Shown: positions 6,688 to 15,349 of the stretch, one piece after another | Layout of the letters: every line of letters begins with the position of its first letter | Numbering within the stretch: the first letter of the stretch is position 1 | From: a virus | Length of the DNA: 38,658 nt | Virus record (IMG/VR): IMGVR_UViG_3300025652_000194 | Span: 1 to 38,658 of that record | Strand: one strand, 5' to 3' | Made by a program: the position numbers and the translations under genes | The notes under the pieces: model-generated | Seen by the model: only the letters and a program-made list of their open reading frames with translations | Databases searched by the model: none | Told to the model about the DNA's origin: nothing

Positions 6688-8835
6688 TTATTCATCTAAC
6701 GTTTTGTTTATTTCCTTAATCATCTCATCTATATTTTCATTGATACGAATATTTTTGTCCACAATCTTAATTCGCTCATTCATTATTTTATCACCATCTG
6801 GCTTAATAGAATTAAGTAAGGCATTACCATGGATATTACTAATTCTACGGATATTATTACCCAATTTTTTATTACCATTATGCTTTCTAATTTCTCTAAC
6901 AATACCTTTAGCTTTTTCTCTGTAATAATTAGCGGTTTCAAAATCTTGTTCGGCAAGATATTTCTTTTGATTACCTAATGCAGTTAGTCTATCTTCTTTA
7001 AGTAGTTTTAATTTATTAAAACCTTTAGATTCTTCTGTGGTTTCTGGTGCATCTGTATCACCACCATCTAAACCTTCATCGCTACCATCACCCAATTCAA
7101 GTTCACCACCATCTTCTAAACCTTCATCACCATCAATTTCTAAATCATCACCACCTTCATCAAAGTCAAGACCCCCACCACCGAAGCCACCACCACCGAA
7201 GCCACCATCTCCGCCACCTTCTCCATCGCCACCTTCGTCTTCAGCAGATTGTCCACCTTCTTTAGCTTTATCCATATCACCATGAACCCTATCAACTGGG
7301 TCAAATGTACCAGTATGTTTAATAACACTCGCAGTATTCTCTAATTCTGCTGCGGCTGCTTTCTCCATTCTTTGTTCAAGTAAATCTTGTTTAATCTCAT
7401 CATCACTCCATTCAAGTATTTCTCGTTTACCCCTAGTCATTGACATAGGTGCAAATCCATTACCCGCATCAGTTACGGCATCCCTATAAAGGTTAACCTT
7501 AGCTTGTAAGTGTTCAGTCCTAAGCATCTCTGCTTGTGTTGAGGGGTTGTTAAGTGTAAGTGTGAAATTATCTAACTCATCTTCTAACCCTAATAAGAAT
7601 AAATGTAATATAGCAATCTTGTTCAATTCTTGAATCATTGCTTGTTGTATTCTATTAATGGTTCTTGTAAACCTAATATCTTGTAGTGCTAAGTTTTTAC
7701 CATCACCAAAAGCATCTTCATATCCTATGAATGACTTAGGTACTCTAACAGCAGTAAATAGCTTTCTTTGTAAGTATTCTATATCCGCAATTTGGTCTAA
7801 GTTTGCAGCACCTGGAAGTGTCTCAATTGGACTTGGTGCATCTTCAGTTCTAACTGGTATGAAGAAATCTTGGTCATTAGCCAATTGATTGTATTTCACA
7901 TCAATTTGACCCGTTTGGGCATCCATGATTGGGGTTCTCTTAAACCTATTAGCAATTTCATCTACATAAGCACCCACATCGGCATCATCAATGTTACCAA
8001 CATAAATCTTGTATATTCTTCTTTCTGGTGCTCTAGTTACACGATATATAAGCATCGCATCTTCAGATAGTAATAGTTGTTTCCAAATACGTCTACCCTT
8101 TTCAAGCATAGATGTACCATATGGAAGTCTTCTATCATCACCAAGAAGTCTAAAGTGACCTACTTGCCAAGAACTAAATTCAATATCTCTACCTCTCCAG
8201 TAAAACTTAACCTTTGGGTCATCATCTGGGTCAGTACTTGTTGAAGTACCTAATAAAAGTCTGTTGTATAAATCACCCTCACGTCTTTCAATTTCGAAGT
8301 TAGGTAATTGTCGTGCACCAATAACACCAGCTTTATCATCGATGTTAAGGAATACAAAGTTATCACCATACTTACAAGTGTTTCTAGTCCACATCGGAAG
8401 TGTTGTATGTACATCCAGTCTATTGAAGAATAAATCTTCTAAAATGGTTTTCACCCTTTTTGAATCTGAATAAACGTTTAATACTCTACCCTTTTCATTA
8501 ATGGTAGTAGCTTCTTCCATCATCACATCTAGTGCTGCCGAAATCTCTGGATAAAATTCCATACTTTCGAAATCGGTATAAGAACCAATACGGGTTGTTT
8601 CATAGTGAACTGAGTGTTGAAATAATTCTCCATCAACTTTCTTCCACATCCCACCAAGATACTTATTTTGTTGTGCTTGTAATTTAGCTTGGTCATACTC
8701 TGCTTTATCAGAGGTTTTCAGTAATACATCATTACCGATTGAATATCTATTTGTTATACTCTTAGGAACATTAATACCTTCTGGTGAAAATATATTGTTT
8801 AACCTTTGAAATACTGTTAAATTCTTTTTTGCCAT
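6688..8835 (-). CDS. 20: Portal vertex protein, T4 gp20-like, with long C-terminal extension
   Basis: Forms the dodecameric ring through which DNA enters the head. The core matches T4 gp20: LIYRVTRAPERRIYKIYVGN, then IETLPGAANLDQIADIEYLQ and KLFTAVRVPKSFIGYE, the counterparts of YRVVRAPERRVFYVDTGN and STLPGGQNLGELADVEYF-KLYRALNVP. At 715 residues it is much longer than T4 gp20 (524). The excess is C-terminal: residues 526-604 are a Gly/Asp/Glu tract including GGFGGGGFGGGG, and 605-715 are charged helices containing a UVR-like motif (QDFETANYYREKAKGIV). The gene follows the small gene after terminase at 51 bases and has AAAATTATGGC at its start. Probably cotranscribed with terminase. Confidence 0.95.
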   Translation of the reverse strand: MAKKNLTVFQRLNNIFSPEGINVPKSITNRYSIGNDVLLKTSDKAEYDQAKLQAQQNKYLGGMWKKVDGELFQHSVHYETTRIGSYTDFESMEFYPEISAALDVMMEEATTINEKGRVLNVYSDSKRVKTILEDLFFNRLDVHTTLPMWTRNTCKYGDNFVFLNIDDKAGVIGARQLPNFEIERREGDLYNRLLLGTSTSTDPDDDPKVKFYWRGRDIEFSSWQVGHFRLLGDDRRLPYGTSMLEKGRRIWKQLLLSEDAMLIYRVTRAPERRIYKIYVGNIDDADVGAYVDEIANRFKRTPIMDAQTGQIDVKYNQLANDQDFFIPVRTEDAPSPIETLPGAANLDQIADIEYLQRKLFTAVRVPKSFIGYEDAFGDGKNLALQDIRFTRTINRIQQAMIQELNKIAILHLFLLGLEDELDNFTLTLNNPSTQAEMLRTEHLQAKVNLYRDAVTDAGNGFAPMSMTRGKREILEWSDDEIKQDLLEQRMEKAAAAELENTASVIKHTGTFDPVDRVHGDMDKAKEGGQSAEDEGGDGEGGGDGGFGGGGFGGGGLDFDEGGDDLEIDGDEGLEDGGELELGDGSDEGLDGGDTDAPETTEESKGFNKLKLLKEDRLTALGNQKKYLAEQDFETANYYREKAKGIVREIRKHNGNKKLGNNIRRISNIHGNALLNSIKPDGDKIMNERIKIVDKNIRINENIDEMIKEINKTLDE
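7024..7260. repeat. Low-complexity Gly/Asp/Glu-coding tract in portal gene
   Basis: The DNA is a run of CCACCA, CCGAAG and TCATC-type units encoding residues 526-604 of the portal, with the duplicated peptide GFGGGG. It separates the conserved portal core from a helical tail. Confidence 0.7.
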
Positions 8836-8886
8836 AATTTTTTTTTTCTTTGATTAATATAATTGTTTTAATATAAAATTAAACAC

Positions 8887-9159
8887 TTACATTACATAAT
8901 CACATTGAACATATGCTTCCCTAACTAATCGTCCATCAATTATCACTGGGTTATACACATATGTTGTTATAAAGTCATTACCTTGTCCACCTATTGGGGT
9001 GGTACAAAAGTATACACCACCTATTATTGTATCATTATCTGGTGCGTTTACCTTCTTTTGTGTATCTCTTGGTGACCATTTATATAATTTACCACCCTTA
9101 ACACCACCATTCTTCCTCACGAAGACCTTACTTCTTGTATTTTGTTGTTTCTTTGCCAT
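8887..9159 (-). CDS. Hypothetical 90-residue protein between terminase and portal
   Basis: Starts MAKKQQNTRSKVFVRKNGG with a basic, Gly-rich N-terminus, then predicted beta strands (IIGGVYFCTTPIGG, DFITTYVYNPVIIDG) and ends QCDYVM. No family is recognised. It begins three bases after the terminase stop, with AAATTATGGC at the start, so it is translated from the same mRNA. A small virion or neck-associated protein is possible. Confidence 0.75.
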   Translation of the reverse strand: MAKKQQNTRSKVFVRKNGGVKGGKLYKWSPRDTQKKVNAPDNDTIIGGVYFCTTPIGGQGNDFITTYVYNPVIIDGRLVREAYVQCDYVM

Positions 9160-9162
9160 AAT

Positions 9163-10974
9163 TTATCTTGTTCCACTAAATAACCAAAGGTAATCACCAT
9201 TTGGGTCTTGCACCGAATTCCTAACACTTGGGTGTAACCTAGGTTTAGGTAATGCTTTTATATTTCTATTTGCTCTGGATACATATCCAGTATTATATTC
9301 TTCTTTTACTGTTGCCGCACCACCAATTGCCCAACCACTTAACATAGCCTTATTTTGACTTTCTAATTTTTCCATCTTTTTAAATGCGTGTTCCATTATC
9401 CAAAGAATCATGGCCAAAGCCATAAGTAAATCATCATGAGAACCAGCTTGGTGGTCTGGTCTACCATTTACATAAATAAATGTACCCATCTCAGATGTTA
9501 ATCTACTAGACCTAACTTTAATACCATTAGTCCTAATCATTAATTCCAAATTTGCAATCATTGGTAATCTAACACCATTCACATTGAAACCTGGGGTTTT
9601 ACTATTCTTTTCATAGAATTGTAATTGACTAGCTTTACTATTAAGTATTTTTCTACCATTGGGGTCCTCATAATGTAAATATTGATAATCTAATTCAATT
9701 AATTTTAATACGGTTGCAACACCCATACCACCACAGATATCAACTACCGTGTAAGCTGCATATAGATTACCCCATTTATAAACTAACTCACCAAGTAAAT
9801 CTGGTGCTATCATACCTTGGTATTCCATCACCTCTTCCATGGTGGTCATATCAACAATAACTATTGTAGATGAATCTTCCCCATCACCTCTAGCAACATC
9901 GACACCCATACCATATTGGTGACCAACAATTGGTTTCTCCCAAATCCAAAACTCACCCTCTTTACCATCTGTATAATCTGGCTCTCTAACATTATGTAAT
10001 TCTTGGTATAAGATATCTTTATCTGCGATAACGTTACCACCAGAACCAAGGAATGATACATCAAGCTCTTGAGCAATCTTTCTTGGATTTTGATGAAGTG
10101 TTTCACACATACCCTCATACCAACTAGATGTTGGTTTAAAACCATCCTTAAGAAAATCATCATACTTAAGTTTATCGTATTCTACTTCATCAAACGCATC
10201 CTCAATCTCACCATCTTCACCTTCTTTAATCCATCTAAGGTCTTTGTTATAACGTGGGTCTTCATACCAACGCATTTCAATTATATTATATGTATCTTTA
10301 GTTTTAACCTTTGTGTTCTTAGCGTGGTCATATGTTTTCCAATATAATGAATCCTTACCATTAGGTGTAGAAATAAGCATTGCTTTACCACCAGTTGCAC
10401 AAGATGACATCGCTGCCGAATAAACATCGATACCATTATCAATAAAGGCTGCCTCATCAAATATTAAGTGTGTTGGTGTATATCCCCTAAGTGCATCTTC
10501 AGATGTTGCAACGGCTATGAATGAAGAACCATTTGGTAATGTAAATTCTGTTGTAGAGTTATTAAGCCAAGCATCTTTAGACTCTTTTTCTTTTGAACCG
10601 TAATATTCTTCACCCCATACCCATCTAGGTAATTGTTTAGAATACCCTTTAATCCCTTTTAAGAACTTCTTAGCCAGTGTAAGCTTGTTGGCGATGATAA
10701 GACATGTTACTGGTTTCTTTTTACTCGCAAACGCAGCCTTAACGGTCATATAGGCTTGTGTGGTTGTAGATATTCCAGCTTGCCTTGGTTTTGCAACAAG
10801 ATTAAATCTATATTCTTCGTAATCCCTTATAATTTCAACTTGTTTATCAAACAAATTAAAGGGTACAAAACTTTCATTGGTGTGGTCATAAGTTTCCAGA
10901 TACGTCTTTATAGGATATACTGGGTCTTGCAGACATTTACCATATTCAGTTAATATTTCTAATTTTGTTAACAT
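9163..10974 (-). CDS. 17: Large terminase subunit, T4 gp17-like
   Basis: Motor that packages DNA and cuts concatemers. In the N-terminal ATPase the P-loop is AKPRQAGIST (61-70), Walker B is LIFDEAAFI (170-178) and the coupling motif is ISTPNG (201-206). The P-loop lacks the usual GK and instead reads PRQAGIS, a variant known from other T4-like terminases in which an upstream lysine (here Lys62) may serve. The C-terminal RNase H-like nuclease shows GMGVDVARGDGEDSS around Asp359, TVVDICGGMG and HDDLLMALAMIL with the acidic metal ligands. At 603 residues it matches T4 gp17 (610). It heads the terminase-90aa-portal unit, with the late motif 10 bases before the ATG. Tail sheath and tube genes, which lie between 17 and 20 in T4, are absent from that interval here. 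Confidence 0.95.
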   Translation of the reverse strand: MLTKLEILTEYGKCLQDPVYPIKTYLETYDHTNESFVPFNLFDKQVEIIRDYEEYRFNLVAKPRQAGISTTTQAYMTVKAAFASKKKPVTCLIIANKLTLAKKFLKGIKGYSKQLPRWVWGEEYYGSKEKESKDAWLNNSTTEFTLPNGSSFIAVATSEDALRGYTPTHLIFDEAAFIDNGIDVYSAAMSSCATGGKAMLISTPNGKDSLYWKTYDHAKNTKVKTKDTYNIIEMRWYEDPRYNKDLRWIKEGEDGEIEDAFDEVEYDKLKYDDFLKDGFKPTSSWYEGMCETLHQNPRKIAQELDVSFLGSGGNVIADKDILYQELHNVREPDYTDGKEGEFWIWEKPIVGHQYGMGVDVARGDGEDSSTIVIVDMTTMEEVMEYQGMIAPDLLGELVYKWGNLYAAYTVVDICGGMGVATVLKLIELDYQYLHYEDPNGRKILNSKASQLQFYEKNSKTPGFNVNGVRLPMIANLELMIRTNGIKVRSSRLTSEMGTFIYVNGRPDHQAGSHDDLLMALAMILWIMEHAFKKMEKLESQNKAMLSGWAIGGAATVKEEYNTGYVSRANRNIKALPKPRLHPSVRNSVQDPNGDYLWLFSGTR

Positions 10975-10984
10975 AGTATTTTAC

Positions 10985-10994
10985 TAATAAATAT
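10985..10994 (-). promoter_or_regulatory. Late-promoter-like motif ATATTTATTA (terminase-portal unit)
   Basis: Exact 10-mer in the extended form TATATTTATTAGTA, 10 bases before the terminase ATG and about 24 bases after the preceding terminator on the same strand. Confidence 0.65.
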
Positions 10995-11018
10995 AGTAAA
11001 GTACCGTAAAAACAACAA

Positions 11019-11036
11019 AAGCCCCGTATGGGGCTT
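11019..11036 (-). terminator. Rho-independent terminator after the 15323-11060 operon
   Basis: GC-rich stem AAGCCCC / GGGGCTT with loop GTAT, the strongest hairpin in the window, followed on the minus strand by TTGTTGTTTTT. It lies about 24 bases after the stop of the last gene in the block. Confidence 0.88.
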
Positions 11037-11059
11037 GGTTATTGGTTAGTTTATTTTAA

Positions 11060-12235
11060 TTATAATAAGTCTTCAATATTGAAATAATCATCACCCATTG
11101 ATTCATTAAATTCATCGTCTTTAAGTTCATCCTTAACCTCGGTAAGTATTTCAAGTATTATTTGTTTACCCTTCATGGTTTGTGCTAGAATTTCTTTCAT
11201 TGTCATATTAAACTCATGTGGTGGTAATTTAGCTATATCAGCATATACGTAGTGTTTTAACCCAAAATCTTCTTCTGGTATTGCCTCACATAATCTAGAC
11301 CACATTGGTGGTCCAAGTCTCATATCCCATGGTTCAGCCCCCATAAAGTCTGCTTTATCAATTACATATTCTGCAATATTCTTTTGTGTTGGTAATCCGT
11401 GTGCAGATAATACTTCCATTACACCCTTAACTAATTCATGAATTAATACTGGAAATATAATAGCTTCAACCCTTATTACTGGTCTATCATCACCTTCATC
11501 ACCATCAAAATCTACACTACATGAACCACCAGCCGCAGTTGATTCGCCATTAATGTCTGGGGCGATAAAGTATAAGTAATCAGCAGAAGACATTATTTTT
11601 TTATAGTTATGTGGTAACCTTGGGTTCAATTCACTTAATTCACCATTAACCATATGAAACATATGATTAACCTTAGTAGCCGCACCTTGTGTCATAGCAT
11701 TAAGTACACGTCTTTTTTTAACTTGAGCATTAGCTTCTATGATTTCATCATGGTCGTTAAACGCCTCACTAACATCTTCATTACCAGGTTTAATACTTGC
11801 ACCAGATAAATTAACGTTTGGAGTTAACTTAGCTTCTAACAATACATCATCTTCATCCATATCAAACTCTTCCATAACCATTCTTATGGCTAACTCTTCT
11901 AATTCTTTAAGATGGGGTCCTTCCAAATCCATAGCCTTATAAACCAGTGGCATTTGTTGTGCTTTCATTTCATTATCGTTAATTTTATCAACATCAAACG
12001 CATCTCTACACCTATGTACCACTTCCTTAAACCTTTCACGAATAAGTTTCATTTCAGAAGTAATTACGTCACCCTCTGGGAATACATCACACTCAGCTAA
12101 TGAATGTTTGTTATTTCTTAAGTCTTCTTCTAATTTAGGGTGTATTCTCTCAGTAATACCATCTTCGTATAGAAAATTCTCAACCAATCTATTGGTTAGT
12201 TTATTACGTAGTATTTTTTTTGGGAATTTACTCAT
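11060..12235 (-). CDS. Hypothetical 391-residue late protein
   Basis: No family recognised. The N-terminal 130 residues are charged helix (EEDLRNNKHSLAECDVFPE, LEELAIRMVMEEFDMDEDD). A central region from about 165 has KKRRVLNAMTQGAATKVNHM, NPRLPHNYKKIMSSADYLYF and VEAIIFPVLIHELVKGVMEV; the last resembles an amphipathic or buried helix and its HELVK is not a complete HExxH metal site. The C-terminus is acidic. It begins two bases after the previous gene and is the last gene before a strong terminator. The size and late operon suggest a virion component or morphogenesis factor; that is inference. Confidence 0.75.
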   Translation of the reverse strand: MSKFPKKILRNKLTNRLVENFLYEDGITERIHPKLEEDLRNNKHSLAECDVFPEGDVITSEMKLIRERFKEVVHRCRDAFDVDKINDNEMKAQQMPLVYKAMDLEGPHLKELEELAIRMVMEEFDMDEDDVLLEAKLTPNVNLSGASIKPGNEDVSEAFNDHDEIIEANAQVKKRRVLNAMTQGAATKVNHMFHMVNGELSELNPRLPHNYKKIMSSADYLYFIAPDINGESTAAGGSCSVDFDGDEGDDRPVIRVEAIIFPVLIHELVKGVMEVLSAHGLPTQKNIAEYVIDKADFMGAEPWDMRLGPPMWSRLCEAIPEEDFGLKHYVYADIAKLPPHEFNMTMKEILAQTMKGKQIILEILTEVKDELKDDEFNESMGDDYFNIEDLL

Positions 12236-12237
12236 TA

Positions 12238-12618
12238 TTATTTTTTTAAATCTCTAATTTTTATTGTTTTAACTACTCGTCTACCTTCAACAACCTTTTT
12301 TTTCTTAGTACCCTCAAATGGTAAATCTGGTTCACCACCACTCTTTTCACCATAATCAATACCACCAGTCTTAGGCATATTTCTATCTACTTGTTTTCCC
12401 AACTCTGGTTCTTCAACACCAAAATCGATTGCTCTACTAGCAACATCATCTTCTGTATCTTCAGATACATTACCACCAGTCATACCTTTAATAAAATCTA
12501 CGGCAGTATCATCATCTGATTTTAATTCACCTTTTACTGCATCAACAACATCTCTAGTTTGTTTTGCAACCACATCTGGGTTTATCTTTTCTTGTATACT
12601 TCTTTTTTTAATCCTCAT
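12238..12618 (-). CDS. Hypothetical charged 126-residue late protein
   Basis: Highly polar product (MRIKKRSIQEKINPDVVAKQ at the start, a basic KKKKVVEGRRVVKTIKIRDL end) with an acidic middle. It looks largely disordered and has no recognised domain. Its first 11 bases overlap the end of the preceding gene, so translation is probably coupled. The contrast of acidic middle and basic tail resembles assembly chaperones or internal head proteins, but this is only a compositional hint. Confidence 0.65.
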   Translation of the reverse strand: MRIKKRSIQEKINPDVVAKQTRDVVDAVKGELKSDDDTAVDFIKGMTGGNVSEDTEDDVASRAIDFGVEEPELGKQVDRNMPKTGGIDYGEKSGGEPDLPFEGTKKKKVVEGRRVVKTIKIRDLKK

Positions 12619-13030
12619 CGAATATATTTTTAACTTTATTGTTATATGTTAATACTAAATCACTTTCAAATAGCTTTTCTTCCACCGCTTTAATGGTATC
12701 ACCAAAGAAGAATTTAAGTCTTGTTTCTGGGTAGTCTTCATAACCTTCAATATTTTCATATCCCAAAGCTATAATACCATCTACCGCATCCCAAACACTA
12801 TTACTATCACTTTCTTGAATTAGTTTTAATTCAATCTTTTCAAGTGTTATCTTACCAACCTTCTTTACGAATGAATTGTTTGGACCACTTGGTTGTCCAG
12901 AGGCTGGTTGTGCATCCCAATCTTCACCATCTACATCTTCAATAGTATCTGAAAATATAAATTCATGAACACCATTACCTTCCCAGTCATCACCTATCTT
13001 ATTTATATATATTAAAAATAATTCTTCCAT
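12608..13030 (-). CDS. Hypothetical 140-residue late protein
   Basis: Begins MEELFLIYINKIGDDWEGNG and continues with predicted strands (VHEFIFSDTIEDVDGEDWD) and a more ordered C-terminal half (DAVDGIIALGYENIEGYEDY, RLKFFFGDTIKAVEEKL). The motif WDAQPASGQPSGPNN looks like a flexible loop. No family recognised. It starts two bases after the stop of the upstream gene and overlaps the next one, within the six-gene late operon. Confidence 0.7.
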   Translation of the reverse strand: MEELFLIYINKIGDDWEGNGVHEFIFSDTIEDVDGEDWDAQPASGQPSGPNNSFVKKVGKITLEKIELKLIQESDSNSVWDAVDGIIALGYENIEGYEDYPETRLKFFFGDTIKAVEEKLFESDLVLTYNNKVKNIFDED

Positions 13031-13032
13031 AG

Positions 13033-14238
13033 TTAAGGTATTAAACTTTCGTATGCCATATCAAGTATTAAACTAGAATATTCGTTTTGAAATAATTCAC
13101 GCTCATCTTCTGATAATTCAGTACCATCATTATAATAAGCTTTACTAATGAATGCATCTGTAAATTTTGGGTAATCGTTTGGATTAACCCCCTCCAGTTC
13201 AATTGAACCTTGTTCAACAAATCTACCGTTAAATGCTAAATCTTTATTACCACCCTCGTCAATATTAGCCTTTGGTTTTGGATTTACATCTGGTTTTGCC
13301 CTCCAAACCCTTTTCTTTTTTGGTAATGGTTTTTCAGTTGGTTCAACAGTTGGTGCTGGTTTAACTTCAGTACCACCCTTTAATTCTGCAATCTCACGTC
13401 TTATCATTGGCATTACGCTTTCAACAAAGATAGTTCTTTTATTCTCATGTTTCAACCCCTCATTTATATCCTTTTCAGCATTAGGGTCTTGTTGGTAAAC
13501 ATGAATATTTGGTTTTGTTTCTTCTTCTGGCTTTCTTATGGCAGCTTCATCTACATCACTTTCAGTGAATACTGCATCGTAATGTTCTTTACTTTTATTA
13601 TATTCGGCTTCTTCTTCCTTTTCATCATCACTTAAGTTTTTACCAAAATAACCATCATCAGCACTACCATCGGCTTCTTCTAATTCACCATCTTCTGTAT
13701 CACCTATCTCTAGACCATTATCACCACCATCTACTGGTTCACTAGTGTCTAGATTTAAATCGTTTGGTGCTTCTTCACCACCCATATCATCCTCTGCACC
13801 AGAACCTTTAACCTTAGCTATAATATCTTTTTGGTCACCATCATCCATTTCAGCAGTATGTGTAGCCGAGATAACAGAATTAACTGCGAACTTCTCTAAA
13901 TCGAAATCTGGTTGACCTCTTTCTTCACTATACTTTCTAAGACTAGTTCCTAGTTTTCCAGATAATTGTTGTATGAATTTTTCTGGGTCTTCAGTTTCAT
14001 CTGCTTCAACACCAGCATCAAATGGTTGGTCATCAAATGGTTTATCACCATCTTCACCACCCAGGTCTTCAAGACCACCAAGGTCGTCTTCACCACCTAA
14101 GTCCTCAAAACCACCTAAGTCGTCATTACCAGACGTAGGTAAAGCCGAATCATCCGTAGGGACATCCAGCTTTAACTTATAATTTGTTTCTTCTAAATTG
14201 TATCCATCTTCCTCGTCTTGGAATAGACCAGTGGACAT
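13033..14238 (-). CDS. Hypothetical acidic repeat protein, late
   Basis: The 401-residue product is mostly acidic low-complexity sequence. Residues about 38-66 contain repeated DDLGG / EDLGGE units; DDMGGEE and GGDNGLEIGDTEDGELEE follow. A basic Pro/Lys-rich segment (EKPLPKKKRVWRAKPDVNP) interrupts the acidity, and the C-terminal 80 residues look ordered (GVNPNDYPKFTDAFISKAYY). The style is very like the neighbouring scaffold and portal tail. No family recognised; a scaffold-like or internal head role is plausible. Confidence 0.7.
   Translation of the reverse strand: MSTGLFQDEEDGYNLEETNYKLKLDVPTDDSALPTSGNDDLGGFEDLGGEDDLGGLEDLGGEDGDKPFDDQPFDAGVEADETEDPEKFIQQLSGKLGTSLRKYSEERGQPDFDLEKFAVNSVISATHTAEMDDGDQKDIIAKVKGSGAEDDMGGEEAPNDLNLDTSEPVDGGDNGLEIGDTEDGELEEADGSADDGYFGKNLSDDEKEEEAEYNKSKEHYDAVFTESDVDEAAIRKPEEETKPNIHVYQQDPNAEKDINEGLKHENKRTIFVESVMPMIRREIAELKGGTEVKPAPTVEPTEKPLPKKKRVWRAKPDVNPKPKANIDEGGNKDLAFNGRFVEQGSIELEGVNPNDYPKFTDAFISKAYYNDGTELSEDERELFQNEYSSLILDMAYESLIP
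14054..14124. repeat. Short imperfect tandem repeats encoding DLGG-type units
   Basis: Four imperfect copies of a CCACC-AGGTCTTC-like unit encode FEDLGGE, DDLGG and LEDLGGED in the acidic protein above. The same peptide style occurs in the scaffold and portal genes. Confidence 0.6.
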
Positions 14239-14264
14239 ACCATCTGCTTTAGTTTCAGATATCC

Positions 14265-15041
14265 TTAGCTTTTTTTTTTAGCTAATTTTTTGATTAGTGC
14301 ATCTTTTTGGTCACTAGAAAGCCCTTCTAAAAGAACATCTACATCATCTTTCTCAAATACAGACTCAACGATTCCGTCCATTTCTGCAATTGCTCTAGCG
14401 ATGCTAAATCCTTTTTTAGTTTCTTCTATAACCTCTTCTGGTTTACCAGTAATCATTTCATCAATAGCTAATTCAGTTTCACTTAACTTTACGGTTTCAT
14501 CTTCACTCTCAGCTTTACCCTTAGCAACATTATCACCAGAGTTTTCTTTATCAATAGGTGCGTCTGAATCTAATTCAGTACCTTTAGCTTTAGTTACAAA
14601 TTCATCGTTATCACCCCAACCTTGTTTTTCACTAAAACTTCTATTAGGACTCATTTCTTCTTTTAATAGCTTATCACCAACAAACACATTAACACCACCA
14701 TTTTTTTCGTGTGCTTCAGCAAGGCTAATAAACTTAAGATTTAATTGTTTAAGTGCTTTTGAATATGATGGGTATGATGCTTCTTTTTTGTTCTTAAGAC
14801 CACCCATGTAATTAAAATCTTCAGTAACTAAGTTTTGTGTTTTACTTGTAACCTTAATGTAGTATTCGTGGTTCTCCCTAACAATAGCATATGAATTACC
14901 ATCTGGTCCACTTTTAGTTATCTCAATAACAGAACGATTTACTCTATCACTATTGAATGCTTCACCCATTAGCTCTTTCATTCTATTAAGCTTCTCGTTT
15001 CCTTTTAAACCAACTGGTCTTACTGTATTTACTTTTTTCAT
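14265..15041 (-). CDS. Hypothetical 258-residue late protein
   Basis: Starts MKKVNTVRPVGLKGNEKLNR followed by MKELMGEAFNSD, an N-terminal helix of a style seen in several proteins of this phage. Residues 40-130 look ordered (YAIVRENHEYYIKVTSKTQN, YPSYSKALKQLNLKFISLAE), then comes a polar linker and a C-terminal helical part ending VDVLLEGLSSDQKDALIKKL with a poly-Lys tail. No family recognised. It is followed at 26 bases by the acidic repeat protein and lies in the operon driven from the motif at 15350-15359. Confidence 0.7.
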   Translation of the reverse strand: MKKVNTVRPVGLKGNEKLNRMKELMGEAFNSDRVNRSVIEITKSGPDGNSYAIVRENHEYYIKVTSKTQNLVTEDFNYMGGLKNKKEASYPSYSKALKQLNLKFISLAEAHEKNGGVNVFVGDKLLKEEMSPNRSFSEKQGWGDNDEFVTKAKGTELDSDAPIDKENSGDNVAKGKAESEDETVKLSETELAIDEMITGKPEEVIEETKKGFSIARAIAEMDGIVESVFEKDDVDVLLEGLSSDQKDALIKKLAKKKS

Positions 15042-15062
15042 AATTTTAATTTATATATTTTT

Positions 15063-15323
15063 TTATACTGGTTGAGGATAATTACTCAAAGTTTGTGGTC
15101 CATTGACAACATCTTTCTTAACACCCAACACGTATATTCCAGCCGTAGCACTTATTGATTTAACAGATATATCTAATGTTGTAGCTGCAGACATTGTTAC
15201 TGCAACATCATTAATTACTGGTGCACCACCAGTACCCGCATATACTTGATAGTATCTGTAGTTTACAAAATCTGCATCTGTTGATAGATGTATTGTTGAA
15301 AAAACTCCACTTCTTAAAGCCAT
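15063..15323 (-). CDS. Small beta-rich, probably structural protein
   Basis: The 86-residue product (MALRSGVFSTIHLSTDADFV at the start) is rich in Thr, Ser, Val and Ala with alternating hydrophobics (VAVTMSAATTLDISVKSISA, AGIYVLGVKK), as expected of a compact beta-sandwich such as a decoration or fibre-associated protein. There is no signal peptide. It is the first gene of the six-gene late operon, 26 bases after a late motif, and starts at AAATTATGGC. The structural assignment is inferred from composition and position only. Confidence 0.7.
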   Translation of the reverse strand: MALRSGVFSTIHLSTDADFVNYRYYQVYAGTGGAPVINDVAVTMSAATTLDISVKSISATAGIYVLGVKKDVVNGPQTLSNYPQPV

Positions 15324-15349
15324 AATTTATATTTTTGTTGTTATTATAT

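Noticed and set aside
7024-7260. Possible CRISPR-like or mobile repeat array
   Set aside because: The repeats are short, irregular and in frame; they simply encode a Gly/Asp/Glu tract.
11060-12235. HELVK segment as a zinc metalloprotease site
   Set aside because: The second histidine of HExxH is missing and the surrounding helix is hydrophobic.
14290-14811. Plus-strand frame of 173 codons inside a late gene
   Set aside because: Ser/Leu-rich complement of an acidic protein; no start context and wrong direction for the operon.
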